A stretch of 64,000 bases of DNA from a virus, in IMG/VR virus record IMGVR_UViG_3300044958_000668, positions 1 to 64,000 of that record; one strand, written 5' to 3'. The notes below the pieces were generated by a model, which did no database searches, was not told the DNA's origin, and saw only the letters and a list, made by a program, of their open reading frames with translations. Positions 36,616 to 45,151 of the stretch are shown here, piece after piece (the stretch's first letter is position 1; the number at the start of each line of letters is the position of its first letter). A program made the position numbers and the translations under genes.

Positions 36616-36930
36616 TTACTCCGAGTCTTCTTCGTTTTCGTTTTTATCTTGTGTTTTTTTATACATCAATATATACAGTAATGTATAAAGTTCGGCTATT
36701 TTTTTTGACTTGTATTCTGGTGATCTGAATCTCCAAAACCAACTTTTTTCTAATGTTTTACGTACTGTTTCCAAAACCTTGGGTCTAGGATCTTTTGTCT
36801 TAACTTCAACGTGCGGCACCTCAAGGTATTCTCGCATTATATCTTCTTCATCAAAATAACGTTCTTCATTGAAAAAATTATCTATATCGTCCCTGAAATC
36901 TTCGTTGCCATCATAATCGAAATATCTCAT
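36616..36930 (-). CDS. Acidic hypothetical protein (104 aa)
   Basis: The start at 36930 follows GGAGG at good spacing. The N-terminal half is strongly acidic and Tyr/Phe rich (YDGNEDFRDDIDNFFNEERY), the C-terminal half basic and helical (TLEKSWFWRFRSPEYKSKKI, AELYTLLYILMYKKT). No recognised family. It lies 2 bp from the FmdB-like gene, so the two are coupled. Confidence 0.55.
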   Translation of the reverse strand: MRYFDYDGNEDFRDDIDNFFNEERYFDEEDIMREYLEVPHVEVKTKDPRPKVLETVRKTLEKSWFWRFRSPEYKSKKIAELYTLLYILMYKKTQDKNENEEDSE

Positions 36931-36943
36931 CCTTTCCTCCATC

Positions 36944-37474
36944 CTAAAAGGTAGCCTTGTATAATTTTTCTGCCTTTTCCCACAGCTTAATTATCCTAGA
37001 TTCATTAACGCTCATTTCGGAACTTATAAATCTTCGAGATATAGCACCAAAGGGTAGTACATTTTTATTTATGCACTCAGCTAAAACAAAGTTACCAACT
37101 CCATCTAAATAACTTACGAATGTAGATTGTTCATTAGATTTAGAAGAAGTAATTTTATCCCCTAAATAAGTGTCAACGGCCATAACGTCAGAATTAATAA
37201 ATAAAGTTTTTTCAAAATGTCTACTAAATTTCGTTTTAGCAACATTTAAATAATTTTGATCATTATATTGAGAAAAATTAATTTTACATCTTTTTGCCCA
37301 ATTTGAAACAATATCGCTTTTAATAAAGTCTCCTCTTGCAAGTATGAAAACCTTTGCGTCTGGTAAATTCTTAACAATTGAATACCATGAGCAAAACGCC
37401 ATCCATGGCTCAAATGGGTCTTTATCAATATTAATAACAACAGCTAAGTTGTCGCCAGTTTTAGAGATAGTCAT
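36944..37474 (-). CDS. Possible nucleotide-sugar transferase-like protein
   Basis: The 176-aa product has a GT-A-like start (NLAVVINIDKDPFEPWMAFC, KVFILARGDF) and a strand-loop FEKTLFINSDVMAVD that could be the donor-site region; a final GAISRRFISSEMSVNESRII follows. It is short for a full enzyme and has no clear DxD with confidence, so it may be a stand-alone accessory domain. It is an AT-rich gene in the accessory block. Confidence 0.35.
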   Translation of the reverse strand: MTISKTGDNLAVVINIDKDPFEPWMAFCSWYSIVKNLPDAKVFILARGDFIKSDIVSNWAKRCKINFSQYNDQNYLNVAKTKFSRHFEKTLFINSDVMAVDTYLGDKITSSKSNEQSTFVSYLDGVGNFVLAECINKNVLPFGAISRRFISSEMSVNESRIIKLWEKAEKLYKATF

Positions 37475-37556
37475 GTTTTAATTTAGTTACCAGTGTAAAT
37501 TTTCAATAACTAAATAAACTACTTAGACTTACAATCGCAGTGACTGCTTTATTGCT

Positions 37557-37763
37557 TTATTCCTTTGATTCATCTTCTATCAATTCTCCAGATTCAGCAT
37601 CAACGATAGCAAAATCAGAAACATCCATTTTCAATGTTTCTACATACTCTGCACATGCAGCGAGCATTTCTTTCGCTTCTTCAACATCAGAAGTAAACCA
37701 CAATCCAACTTGAGGATGCTTTAAGGTTCTGCCTGTCTTTTTATTCAATAAAGTATACATCAA
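37557..37763 (-). CDS. Hypothetical protein (68 aa)
   Basis: A small acidic alpha/beta-like protein (MYTLLNKKTGRTLKHPQVGL, WFTSDVEEAKEMLAACAEYV, FAIVDAESGELIEDESKE). The pattern of strand, helix and strand suggests a compact domain. No known family. Its start overlaps the end of the F/W-motif gene upstream by 4 bp. Confidence 0.6.
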   Translation of the reverse strand: MMYTLLNKKTGRTLKHPQVGLWFTSDVEEAKEMLAACAEYVETLKMDVSDFAIVDAESGELIEDESKE

Positions 37764-38152
37764 CCTATATTAGTATCAGGCGATGGAACTTGAACCGTTG
37801 AGTTAGCATTATTTTGAGCTTGTCCAAATTGTTGAGGCTGACCTATGCCGCCGCCACGAACCGAACCAGATTTTGGCGTCGAGGGTGGGGACATATTAGA
37901 AGCAGGGGGAACAGGATTCGGCTGAGTGCCGGGACTCATGTTTGAAGCTGGTCTTTTGTTGTTTGTTTGCAATTTGTCAGACACATTAAATGCCGATCTG
38001 GGCTTTTTAGAACTATTTAAATTATCTTGAGGATTGATGCCTGCCATTTGTGGATTAGCAGGTGCTACAGGGCTTTCTCCTGCCCTTCCTGCTGCGTTCA
38101 TTCCTGTGGCACTTGCTCCCGTGCCTTGCTCAAGCCATTTTCTGAATTCCAT
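37760..38152 (-). CDS. Low-complexity protein with EFRKWLEQG N-terminus
   Basis: After MEFRKWLEQGTGASATG (F/W motif with Glu after hydrophobic pair) the 130-aa protein is Asn/Pro/Ser/Gln-rich and probably disordered, with repeats of the type PASNMSP (ASNMSPGTQPNPVPP, ASNMSPPSTPKSG). No recognised family. A head-internal role is suggested only by the N-terminus. Confidence 0.65.
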   Translation of the reverse strand: MEFRKWLEQGTGASATGMNAAGRAGESPVAPANPQMAGINPQDNLNSSKKPRSAFNVSDKLQTNNKRPASNMSPGTQPNPVPPASNMSPPSTPKSGSVRGGGIGQPQQFGQAQNNANSTVQVPSPDTNIG

Positions 38153-38166
38153 ACTATTATGTAGAT

Positions 38167-38445
38167 ATGGGACGTAAAAAAACGCTAATCAACAAGAAAA
38201 ACAAGAAAAGATTAGAAAGCTGTGCTTTTTGCGAATGTGCAGACTATGAAATTTTAGATGTCCACAGAATAAACGAAGGAGCAGACGGAGGAAGATATAC
38301 CAGTCACAACTCCTTGACTGTCTGTGCAAACTGCCATCGGAAAATTCATTCTGGAAAAATAAAAACATTCAGAAAGCATCTAAGCACTGGCGGATATGTC
38401 CTTCATTGTGAAATCGAAGGACAAGAACAGTTTTTGAAACTATGA
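38167..38445 (+). CDS. HNH endonuclease-like protein
   Basis: The 92-aa product has the HNH fold: CAFCECADYEILDVHRINEG (two Cys and the first His of the ββα-metal site), then LTVCANCHRKIHSGKI (CxxCHRKIH), with a zinc-supported core. It could be a free-standing homing or restriction nuclease. It begins 14 bp from a divergent gene; the ATG lies at 38167. The exact target cannot be read. Confidence 0.85.
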   Translation: MGRKKTLINKKNKKRLESCAFCECADYEILDVHRINEGADGGRYTSHNSLTVCANCHRKIHSGKIKTFRKHLSTGGYVLHCEIEGQEQFLKL

Positions 38446-38706
38446 TTACTTCTTTGCGTTATTGTCAGGCAAAAATTTTGCTGCATCGGCTGGCTTTAGC
38501 TGGCCGCTATCGATTGCTTTTATAACATTATTTTTTACAGCATCTTTTACGGCTTTAGAATCTCCACCACTTTTGATTGTTTTTGTGGTGTCTGCTTTAA
38601 TTTGCTGGCTCAACTGAGAATTCTCTGCGTCCTTTTCCGCATTGCCCTGTTGTCCCACTTCCATCTCTTTAAGAGATACCCATTTTTCAAAAGAATAATT
38701 ATTCAT
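38446..38706 (-). CDS. Small protein with SFEKWVSLKE N-terminus
   Basis: It starts MNNYSFEKWVSLKEMEV (F/W motif), and the other ~70 residues are Lys/Ala/Asp/Gln-rich and helical (DTTKTIKSGGDSKAVKDAVK, IDSGQLKPADAAKFLPD). The stop is adjacent to the HNH gene's stop on the other strand. No recognised family. Confidence 0.6.
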   Translation of the reverse strand: MNNYSFEKWVSLKEMEVGQQGNAEKDAENSQLSQQIKADTTKTIKSGGDSKAVKDAVKNNVIKAIDSGQLKPADAAKFLPDNNAKK

Positions 38707-38763
38707 AGTAATTTATCTATGTTTGAAGCGTAAATATTTAAAACTTTATTTAAGGATGGATAA

Positions 38764-38949
38764 ATGAAAAAAATACTAACTTTACTAATTTTGGGAATGT
38801 GTTTTTCCCTAACTGGATGCTCTTCCGACGACTCTTCCTGCTGCTGTGAGGGGGATAAATGCCATTGTGTGGATATCGGTGCCTGCTGCTGTGAAGAAGG
38901 CAAATGCAAAATAGAATGTGATTGCGAAGGATGCGATTGCAGCAAATAA
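38764..38949 (+). CDS. Cysteine-cluster lipoprotein (metallothionein-like)
   Basis: The 61-aa product has a lipoprotein signal (KKILTLLILGMCFSLTGCSS, lipobox Cys19). The mature part of about 42 residues holds 13 more cysteines in SCCCEGDKCHCVD, ACCCEEGKC and CDCEGCDCSK, together with Asp/Glu. This is the composition of a metal-binding peptide. It should lie in the periplasm tethered to a membrane. Oxidising conditions there may instead give disulfides. An AAGGATGG ribosome site precedes the ATG. I know of no common phage family. Confidence 0.8.
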   Translation: MKKILTLLILGMCFSLTGCSSDDSSCCCEGDKCHCVDIGACCCEEGKCKIECDCEGCDCSK

Positions 38950-38971
38950 ACGTTGCGCAGACCACATAGCA

Positions 38972-39475
38972 TCAAATAGGTTTCAACCTCGCCATAAACT
39001 CTATCTCTTCTATCATGGCGACAACGCCTTCTTTAATCAAGTCATCTACGGCTGTCTCTACTCCGAACCTTTTTCCGGGTCGCTGTAGATGATCCTTGTA
39101 GTCGTGACACAATATATCCTTAGCTCCACATCTAATTGATCCTAATATATCCCTCTTCACAACCTCTGCATCGTGGTTGCCATCAATAAAAGCAAAATCT
39201 ATTGATTCAGTAGTGGATTCAAAAAAATTATCACTAGACATGTGATGAACAATACAATTGGTTAATTTCCTTGCTTTTATTCCAGCTACGAAAGCTGCCT
39301 TCCATTCTTCAATAGGCCATATATCGACACAATGAATTTTGCCGTTGCATATTTCAGCCATTGGAAAAATTGATGCACCTTGATATACGCCTATGTTGAC
39401 TATATTCTGATAATTGTTTTCTTTGACAATCTCAGCCATTATTTGATATTGCTTATTTGAGCATTTTCCTCTCAT
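38972..39475 (-). CDS. SAM methyltransferase-like protein (Methyltransf_24 type)
   Basis: The 167-aa product has a Rossmann-like motif I NIVNIGVYQGASIFPMAEI, acidic post-I strand KIHCVDIW, and SIDFAFIDGNHDAEVVKRDI, which matches the IDGxHxYE motif of the Methyltransf_24 family. These enzymes act on sugars, lipids or natural products. The start is at 39475 (MRGKCSN) as the longer frame lacks a ribosome site. It is one of five such domains in this part of the window. Confidence 0.75.
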   Translation of the reverse strand: MRGKCSNKQYQIMAEIVKENNYQNIVNIGVYQGASIFPMAEICNGKIHCVDIWPIEEWKAAFVAGIKARKLTNCIVHHMSSDNFFESTTESIDFAFIDGNHDAEVVKRDILGSIRCGAKDILCHDYKDHLQRPGKRFGVETAVDDLIKEGVVAMIEEIEFMARLKPI

Positions 39476-39541
39476 GCCAGTATATAGTAATATCAAATAA
39501 ATTGTATTTTTAAAAAGTTTGAGGTGTGGGTAAATAAATAT

Positions 39542-40303
39542 ATGATTAATGTCTTAATGTGTACTTATAAATCTGGCGATGTATTGCCTTTATCTTTAAA
39601 GCCTCTTGTGGACTTTCCGGGAATCACCAAGATACTCATAGCAGATGGTCCTCATGGTGGCCCAATTAAGCCGGGAATAAAATTTGATGAACCTTCTGTC
39701 TACAAGATAGCAGAAAAGTTTAACAAAAGTGGAAAAATACATTATGAGTATACTGACACCTGCAAAAACAGAGCATTGAAGAACAACAGTGTTTTAAAGC
39801 ACACTACAGACGATTGCAAATGGATTTTAAATGTAGACTCTGATGAGGTTTATCACGAAGATGGGTTGAAAAGGCTATTTGAATTCATCCTCACTACTGG
39901 CAATGGGTACGATAAATATAGAATCAAAACTATTGACCCTATTGATGATTTTTTCCACGAGATCAGAATACCAGATTGGAAGCCAAGACTTTACAAATAC
40001 AAAAAAGGATACATCTGTCCTCCGGGCGATTGTAGAGCACATCAATATGTTGTTGACCCAAACAAAATAAATTCTCACAGAGAAGCAATAGAAAAATTGC
40101 CAGAAGACATTTGTAAAATATATCATCTAAATGCTTTGAGAAACGCAAGTCTCCCACGCAAGAGAATTAAAACACTTAAGGATGGTTCATATTGTTGGAG
40201 TGGCGGCAAAATGAAATTCTATTCTGAGAAATTCGAAATAGATCGAAAAGAAATACCTAACTGTATATTGAAATTAAACAAGGATACATTGTGGACTATA
40301 TAA
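39542..40303 (+). CDS. GT2-like glycosyltransferase
   Basis: The 253-aa product begins with a GT-A strand MINVLMCTYKSGDVLPLSLK, then ILIADGPHGG, and the donor-metal motif WILNVDSDEVYHEDG (DxD-type). The rest (DPIDDFFHEIRIPDWKPRLY) resembles a small glycan transferase. Start 39542 (MINVLM) is selected over an upstream GTG-like frame. It overlaps the next forward gene by 13 bp. Confidence 0.75.
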   Translation: MINVLMCTYKSGDVLPLSLKPLVDFPGITKILIADGPHGGPIKPGIKFDEPSVYKIAEKFNKSGKIHYEYTDTCKNRALKNNSVLKHTTDDCKWILNVDSDEVYHEDGLKRLFEFILTTGNGYDKYRIKTIDPIDDFFHEIRIPDWKPRLYKYKKGYICPPGDCRAHQYVVDPNKINSHREAIEKLPEDICKIYHLNALRNASLPRKRIKTLKDGSYCWSGGKMKFYSEKFEIDRKEIPNCILKLNKDTLWTI

Positions 40304-40965
40304 AATGGGCACAAACCGCAATAGAAAATGCTGGCAAAGAAGTTTCTAAGCTTAACAAGGGTGCTCTTATGGTTGACGGCATGTCTTCTACGAAGAGTCG
40401 CCATCTTCTTAATAATTTATGTGCATTTCCTGAAGCCGTTTATTTTGAGATAGGAAGTTGGAAAGGATCAACCATTATTGCTGCCTCGTTTGAAAATGAA
40501 GGTAAATTCTACGCTTTAGACCAATTCTCGTCTAAGTTTAAACAAAAAGAAAGTGCATCGGTAGACTTTTATGCTAACAAAGAAAGATTCTCTAAGCATT
40601 GCGATTATACTTTCTTCGAAGAAAACAGTTGGGAATTTGACGTGTCCAAGATAGAAGAAAAGGTTAATGTTTACTTCTATGATGGAGACCACACTCCTGA
40701 AGGCACCATTAAAGCTTTTACGCATTACAATGATGTTTTCGCAGACACATTTATTATGGTGATGGATGATTGGAATAGAGGACACATTAGAACTTCCACT
40801 AAGGCTGCACTGAAGGGCTATAAGATACTCTTTGAGCAAGAGTTTTTTACTCCCGGTGGCAAGAATGACCCACATGGAACAAAAAGACTTGGATGCATGG
40901 AAGGAAGAGAAGTTGACACTTGGTGGAATGGTCTTTACTTGGCTGTGTTAGAAAAAACATCATAG
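40291..40965 (+). CDS. SAM methyltransferase-like protein
   Basis: The start codon is GTG at 40291, inside the end of the glycosyltransferase gene. Motif I is YFEIGSWKGSTIIAASF, post-I FYALDQFSSKF, and VYFYDGDHTPEGTIKAF matches the DG-x-H motif of Methyltransf_24, followed by FIMVMDDWN. The 224-aa size is typical. The C-terminal GTKRLGCMEGREVDTWW could contribute to substrate binding. It is probably part of the glycan cluster. Confidence 0.75.
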   Translation: MDYIKWAQTAIENAGKEVSKLNKGALMVDGMSSTKSRHLLNNLCAFPEAVYFEIGSWKGSTIIAASFENEGKFYALDQFSSKFKQKESASVDFYANKERFSKHCDYTFFEENSWEFDVSKIEEKVNVYFYDGDHTPEGTIKAFTHYNDVFADTFIMVMDDWNRGHIRTSTKAALKGYKILFEQEFFTPGGKNDPHGTKRLGCMEGREVDTWWNGLYLAVLEKTS

Positions 40966-41528
40966 TATTTGTCTGCAAACCAATTGACTTCTTTAAGAAA
41001 ACTTTCCTTGCATTTTGTGTCGATGTCTTCAAAATTATCACAGTGATATTCTTTGTTTGTATTTATCTTTATATCTAAATCTTCTTGACATATTTCAACG
41101 TCATTGATTTCAAAATCATCAAGCAAGGATTGCAAATAAACAATATCAGTTGTCATTTTTTCAAATCTTATCATCTTTATACCTTCTTCTAAATAGGAGT
41201 CTAGTATAGTGTAATGTTCTTTCATAAAAGGAACAACTGTTTCGCATTTAAATTTAGGTCTTCTATTGTATGCGGATAGAAAAACATCATGAGGGTGACG
41301 AATTAGAATGGCTTTTTTTTCAACCTCTAAGTCTTTGAAAACATTCATCAAATAAGAATTAACTTCTCCATAAAAATCTTTTTGAAATCTGGGTTGGACT
41401 TTTTCTATTGGTGCTTTTCTTTGTATGCCCGGTTCATGCAAAACAGTCCAAACTTCAGACCTATTCATTAATTGGCTTAAAAAAGTAGTACCACTTCTCC
41501 CCATGCCTGTAATTGCAAAATTCTTCAT
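40935..41528 (-). CDS. Sulfotransferase
   Basis: The 197-aa product starts MKNFAITGMGRSGTTFLSQL, the P-loop-like PAPS-binding 5'-PSB motif, and contains AILIRHPHDVFLSAYN, the 3'-PB motif. A second Phe/Arg-rich ENMTTDIVYL segment and a conserved HYHCD follow. It should use PAPS to sulfate a glycan or lipid. It overlaps both the convergent methyltransferase gene (31 bp) and the upstream methyltransferase (4 bp). Confidence 0.85.
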   Translation of the reverse strand: MKNFAITGMGRSGTTFLSQLMNRSEVWTVLHEPGIQRKAPIEKVQPRFQKDFYGEVNSYLMNVFKDLEVEKKAILIRHPHDVFLSAYNRRPKFKCETVVPFMKEHYTILDSYLEEGIKMIRFEKMTTDIVYLQSLLDDFEINDVEICQEDLDIKINTNKEYHCDNFEDIDTKCKESFLKEVNWFADKYYDVFSNTAK

Positions 41529-42151
41529 AGTTCTAGCAAAGCCCTCAATACAGTATTTTTTCTTTTTACATCTAGCACTTTTGCCCATTTGCTGAGGTAA
41601 TCTTCAAATTCTTTCTCTGAATACCACCAATGCACATGCGTAGGATGATTGTAATGCTCCTTAAAGGGCACAGAGATTAACATCTTGGCCGCAGGCTTAG
41701 TAAGCTTCTTTAAGCCCTCAAATATCTCCGTAGGGTCTTCTACGTGCTCGAAACAATGAGATGACCATACAGAGTCATATTCAGCTTCTTCTACCGTCTC
41801 ATCTAGGTGTAAACACTCAAACGACACATCGTCTTGTATTTCGTGAGGCTGCAAGCCTTTGAGATAATTAGCTATTGCAATTGCTGTGCGGCTATTATCG
41901 ATACCATGCACCTTGCGGCCTTTAAAGGCTAGGCAGATGTCAGAATGCCCTGAGCCGCATCCAAAATCAATGGTGTGCCCCGATATCTCAGGATATGATT
42001 CTAACATGTCCAAGTATTCAAAATGCTTAGCCCAAAATTTGAAATACATTGTATGACGCTGCTTACTAAACATCCTGATATAGAAGATGTCATCTTCATC
42101 CCCTATGTCTTGTATGAGTTTAGCCAGTGTTGGGATGTCAGGCTCTACCAT
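41525..42151 (-). CDS. Class I SAM-dependent methyltransferase
   Basis: Motif I HTIDFGCGSGHSDICLAF, post-I KVHGIDNSRTAIAIAN, motif II YDSVWSSHCFEHVEDPTEIF and motif III MLISVPFKEHYNH are all evident in 208 aa, the usual pattern for UbiE/small-molecule enzymes. It overlaps the sulfotransferase start (4 bp) and the GT17-like stop. Likely substrate is a sugar or a lipid; not determinable. Confidence 0.88.
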   Translation of the reverse strand: MVEPDIPTLAKLIQDIGDEDDIFYIRMFSKQRHTMYFKFWAKHFEYLDMLESYPEISGHTIDFGCGSGHSDICLAFKGRKVHGIDNSRTAIAIANYLKGLQPHEIQDDVSFECLHLDETVEEAEYDSVWSSHCFEHVEDPTEIFEGLKKLTKPAAKMLISVPFKEHYNHPTHVHWWYSEKEFEDYLSKWAKVLDVKRKNTVLRALLEL

Positions 42152-42945
42152 GCGATATACTTACTCCAAAAGTCAATGTTGTCTAATATTGTTTGAGGAT
42201 AGGTTTCGTCAACTGGGACCTTCGTAAGCGTTTGAACTTCGCCAGTCGAGAGCGTTCTGTCAAAAGGGTCTTGTTGTTTTGAAATTCTTTCTTTAATCTT
42301 TTCTTCATCCGTGAACTTGTTTTTCATAAATTCAGGATGTCCTGCATTATTGATCTTGTAAGCAATTCCTTCAGGATCGGTAAGATAACTAAAGTGCTTG
42401 CCATCTGTATTTATGACACCAATGCCCTTGCGTTCATTTCGGAGTTTATAAATATTTTCATTCCGCTTTCTCAGTTCTCTGCCTGTAATGGCGTAAGAAC
42501 ATCTCCATCCCTTATTTGCGTCTTTCTGGCCTCTTTGCAGATTAATCTTGTAGTAATAGCAATGCATCGCCAGCTTTACGAAACCATGCTCAGACGCAGC
42601 ATCGATGATCCTCGGAAGGTCTTTCTTGTTGTTAATTTCATCAAGGTCAGAACAAATCAGCACATCGTCATCATCGTAATCAAAGAATCTTAAAACACCA
42701 TTCTTTTGAATGGTGTCATTCGGCCTATGAGCATTGGGTGAGAATTCATCTTCAATAAAACAAAACTCTACTTTTGGATTGTTTTCATGCTTGTTGCCTT
42801 TTAAATTTAAAGGCTTTGGCAAACAATGCAGCGACTGATTCGATTCAATAAGAAATATCTTATCTACCGTATCTATTTCTTCAGCAACCTTCAAATCAAG
42901 AAGGTCGTATTCATTAAAAAAAGGGGAACAACTATAAACTTTCAT
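42145..42945 (-). CDS. Glycosyltransferase family 17-like
   Basis: The 266-aa product matches the GT17 (beta-1,4-mannosyl-glycoprotein GlcNAc transferase) pattern: KVYSCSPFFNEYDLLDLKVA, VDKIFLIESNQSLHCLPKPL, VLICSDLDEINNKKDLPRII and YKINLQRGQKDANKGWRCSY. The DLDE motif is the probable donor-metal site. The start 42945 is inferred from the strand MKVYSCS. It overlaps the tandem methyltransferase gene by 4 bp. Confidence 0.8.
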   Translation of the reverse strand: MKVYSCSPFFNEYDLLDLKVAEEIDTVDKIFLIESNQSLHCLPKPLNLKGNKHENNPKVEFCFIEDEFSPNAHRPNDTIQKNGVLRFFDYDDDDVLICSDLDEINNKKDLPRIIDAASEHGFVKLAMHCYYYKINLQRGQKDANKGWRCSYAITGRELRKRNENIYKLRNERKGIGVINTDGKHFSYLTDPEGIAYKINNAGHPEFMKNKFTDEEKIKERISKQQDPFDRTLSTGEVQTLTKVPVDETYPQTILDNIDFWSKYIAW

Positions 42946-44084
42946 TTTGACCACCACCAAAAATTTCTATCTTTTTTATAACCAGGAAGTAATTCCATTA
43001 CGGCTCTTTCAACTCCTCCCTCAAGGTCGTGACGACCTTTGTGAGCAGAAGCAATATCGTCTCCGCAAAGAACACCGTTCTTAGTTAGTTTGGGAAGCAA
43101 CGTTTTAATTGTTTTTTTCACACTCTCATAGTCATGAGACGCATCAATGTGGCAAAATTTAACTGGTTTGTCTAATTTTTCCAGATAGTCAAAACAATCC
43201 ATTTGATGTACTTTTACATTCCCTTTTGTGTGCTTCTCTATATTCTCATCAAAAATTGCCTTTACATCTACTGAAGCTGCGACCTTGGCCGTAGGATGAA
43301 GCTTTCCTGTAACGTTGCCTTCGTCGATATTGCCCTTCCATGTATCGCAAGCATTAAAGGACATAGGCCATATTTTATTGGCAATTGCTGAACAACTCTT
43401 TCCTTTCCAGCAGCCGATTTCTATAAACAAGCCTTCGTCAGAAGTATCCAAAGCCATATTGACAACATTAATTAAAGACTTAACTTGATAGTCTGTATAC
43501 TGATTCTCCATGTTGTCCGTGCTTCTTTTAAGGATCGTTAGGCCGCTGCAATTTGCATGATGCTCTAATTGATCCCAATCATCATTAGAACTCAAAAACT
43601 CCTCAATAGCTGGTTTAAGTCCTTTAGCACCAGTGTTGTGACCACCAACAAGACCACAACTTTCTGTGTCGTGCATCACTATGTACTTAGTAACTTTGTT
43701 ATGATGAAGTTCAAGCTCTTTCTTTAAATGATCGTATGTGTGAAAAGAATCAATGAAAAGCAAATCTGTTTTTTCTATTTCTGTTTCTACTGAACTCTCA
43801 TGTTTAAATTCAAACTCAGTTCCTTCTGAAAGTTCTCCAATTTGCCCTACGCTTCCTTTTGGATGAATGTCGTATGTTACAAATTTACTCGGCCTTGCGG
43901 CAAGCCAGCAAACCGTTGAAACTCCATGCCTTGCACCAAATTCAGTAACATGACTGCACTCTTTGGCAAGGGAAAGCATTCTTGGAAAATGAGCATTAAT
44001 GTCAGAAGAGGTTTTCTCACATATTTTGTAAAGACCAGACAAAGTAGGGCTGTCGGATTCAAGATAGTCAATTAGTTGTTTCAT
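42942..44084 (-). CDS. Tandem Methyltransf_24-type protein
   Basis: Two Rossmann methyltransferase-like domains are fused. The first (1-190) has HVTEFGARHGVSTVCWL, KFVTYDIHPK and DLLFIDSFHTYDHLKKEL. The second (about 205-380) has LFIEIGCWKGKSCSAIA, FNACDTWKGN and KFCHIDASHDYESVKKTI. In the second, the ID-x-SHDYE motif is complete. One domain may be catalytic and the other structural. It belongs to the glycan and sulfation block. Confidence 0.8.
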   Translation of the reverse strand: MKQLIDYLESDSPTLSGLYKICEKTSSDINAHFPRMLSLAKECSHVTEFGARHGVSTVCWLAARPSKFVTYDIHPKGSVGQIGELSEGTEFEFKHESSVETEIEKTDLLFIDSFHTYDHLKKELELHHNKVTKYIVMHDTESCGLVGGHNTGAKGLKPAIEEFLSSNDDWDQLEHHANCSGLTILKRSTDNMENQYTDYQVKSLINVVNMALDTSDEGLFIEIGCWKGKSCSAIANKIWPMSFNACDTWKGNIDEGNVTGKLHPTAKVAASVDVKAIFDENIEKHTKGNVKVHQMDCFDYLEKLDKPVKFCHIDASHDYESVKKTIKTLLPKLTKNGVLCGDDIASAHKGRHDLEGGVERAVMELLPGYKKDRNFWWWSK

Positions 44085-44125
44085 TTTTTCTCCTCAATAT
44101 TCTCTTGCTTGTTTTTCGACATATT

Positions 44126-45118
44126 TTAATTTCCTTTTGATACGTACTCTTTCATTCCGATTGAAGAAAAATAAGAATCTCCATAAATTCTAAAAGAGTC
44201 CTGAAGAGGTTGTTTTGCCTTGATTGCTTCTTTTAGATTCGTCTCAATCATGCCGTTACGACTCGAAATGTAATCGGCACGGCTCAAAATGCCCGCCTCA
44301 ACAGATTGAACAGTTTTAACCGAACCCCATTCGGGAAGTCCGTGGTGACTGGCGATCAGATGAAGAACTTCATTAACCCAATCTTGCGTCACAAAGCTAT
44401 CGCCTTGAAGTTTCTTCTTCTCTTGAGACACAAGTTCCATGCCATAAAACAAATGACCAATAGTTCTCTCTGTTGTCAATGTTTCTGCGATACCCATATC
44501 GTTAAGATAATAAGTTTCAACTTTTCCAAGATCGTGAAGAATTGCTCCAGAAAACAACGCATCTCTATTTATAAAACTGTATCTCTTGCTTGCATCTGCA
44601 ATTGCTCTACATAGATCTAAAACTTCAGAAGTGTGAACAATTAGTCCGCCACCATAATTGTGGTGAACTTTCCCGGCTGCGGGGCAAGCTCTCAATTTTT
44701 CTACGTCGAATGTCGAAAGACATTGCATGGTGAACTTGTGATGCTTATCATCGTCCCAAAAGCTAGAATCAGAAATAAGATTCAAAGCAGACCTCATCTC
44801 TTCTTCAGATGCTTTTTCAAATTCTAATATAGAGTGCTCTTCTTGCGGCAGCGTTTCTTTAGTGAGCCTGTGAAAGCCTCTGATGACGATGCTGCCCCGT
44901 TCGGCAAACTGGTCGTCATATCCTGTAATCTCAATAATGTCGCCCGTGTGAGGGAAAAGTGGCGACTCCTCAGCATTTGATGGTGCATTCCACATTAGAG
45001 ACTTGATATTTCCGACACATGTTTTTAAAGCATTTTGCCAAAAGTAATCGCCATTCTTTGTGGTTCTTTTTTCCTGCTCAATTACGAGAGCATAAATCGG
45101 TACTGGTAATTGTGTCAT
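44126..45118 (-). CDS. YhaM-type 3'-5' exoribonuclease (OB + HD domains)
   Basis: The 330-aa product has an N-terminal OB-fold (DIIEITGYDDQFAERGSIVI) and a C-terminal HD domain: VHHNYGGGLIVHTSEVLDLC, GAILHDLGKVETY (the HD metal pair), GHLFYGMELV, LIASHHGLPEWG and a final AGILSRADYIS. YhaM family enzymes digest RNA or ssDNA from the 3' end. A phage copy may help mRNA turnover or produce nucleotides. It is 33 bp from the end of hldE. Confidence 0.9.
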   Translation of the reverse strand: MTQLPVPIYALVIEQEKRTTKNGDYFWQNALKTCVGNIKSLMWNAPSNAEESPLFPHTGDIIEITGYDDQFAERGSIVIRGFHRLTKETLPQEEHSILEFEKASEEEMRSALNLISDSSFWDDDKHHKFTMQCLSTFDVEKLRACPAAGKVHHNYGGGLIVHTSEVLDLCRAIADASKRYSFINRDALFSGAILHDLGKVETYYLNDMGIAETLTTERTIGHLFYGMELVSQEKKKLQGDSFVTQDWVNEVLHLIASHHGLPEWGSVKTVQSVEAGILSRADYISSRNGMIETNLKEAIKAKQPLQDSFRIYGDSYFSSIGMKEYVSKGN

Positions 45119-45151
45119 AATAGGAATTTATACTATTTCGAGAATGTTGAA

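Noticed and set aside
38703-38975. Ser/His/Gln-rich reverse frame opposite the Cys lipoprotein
   Set aside because: Composition is the antisense image of Cys/Asp codons; the forward gene has a lipobox and ribosome site.
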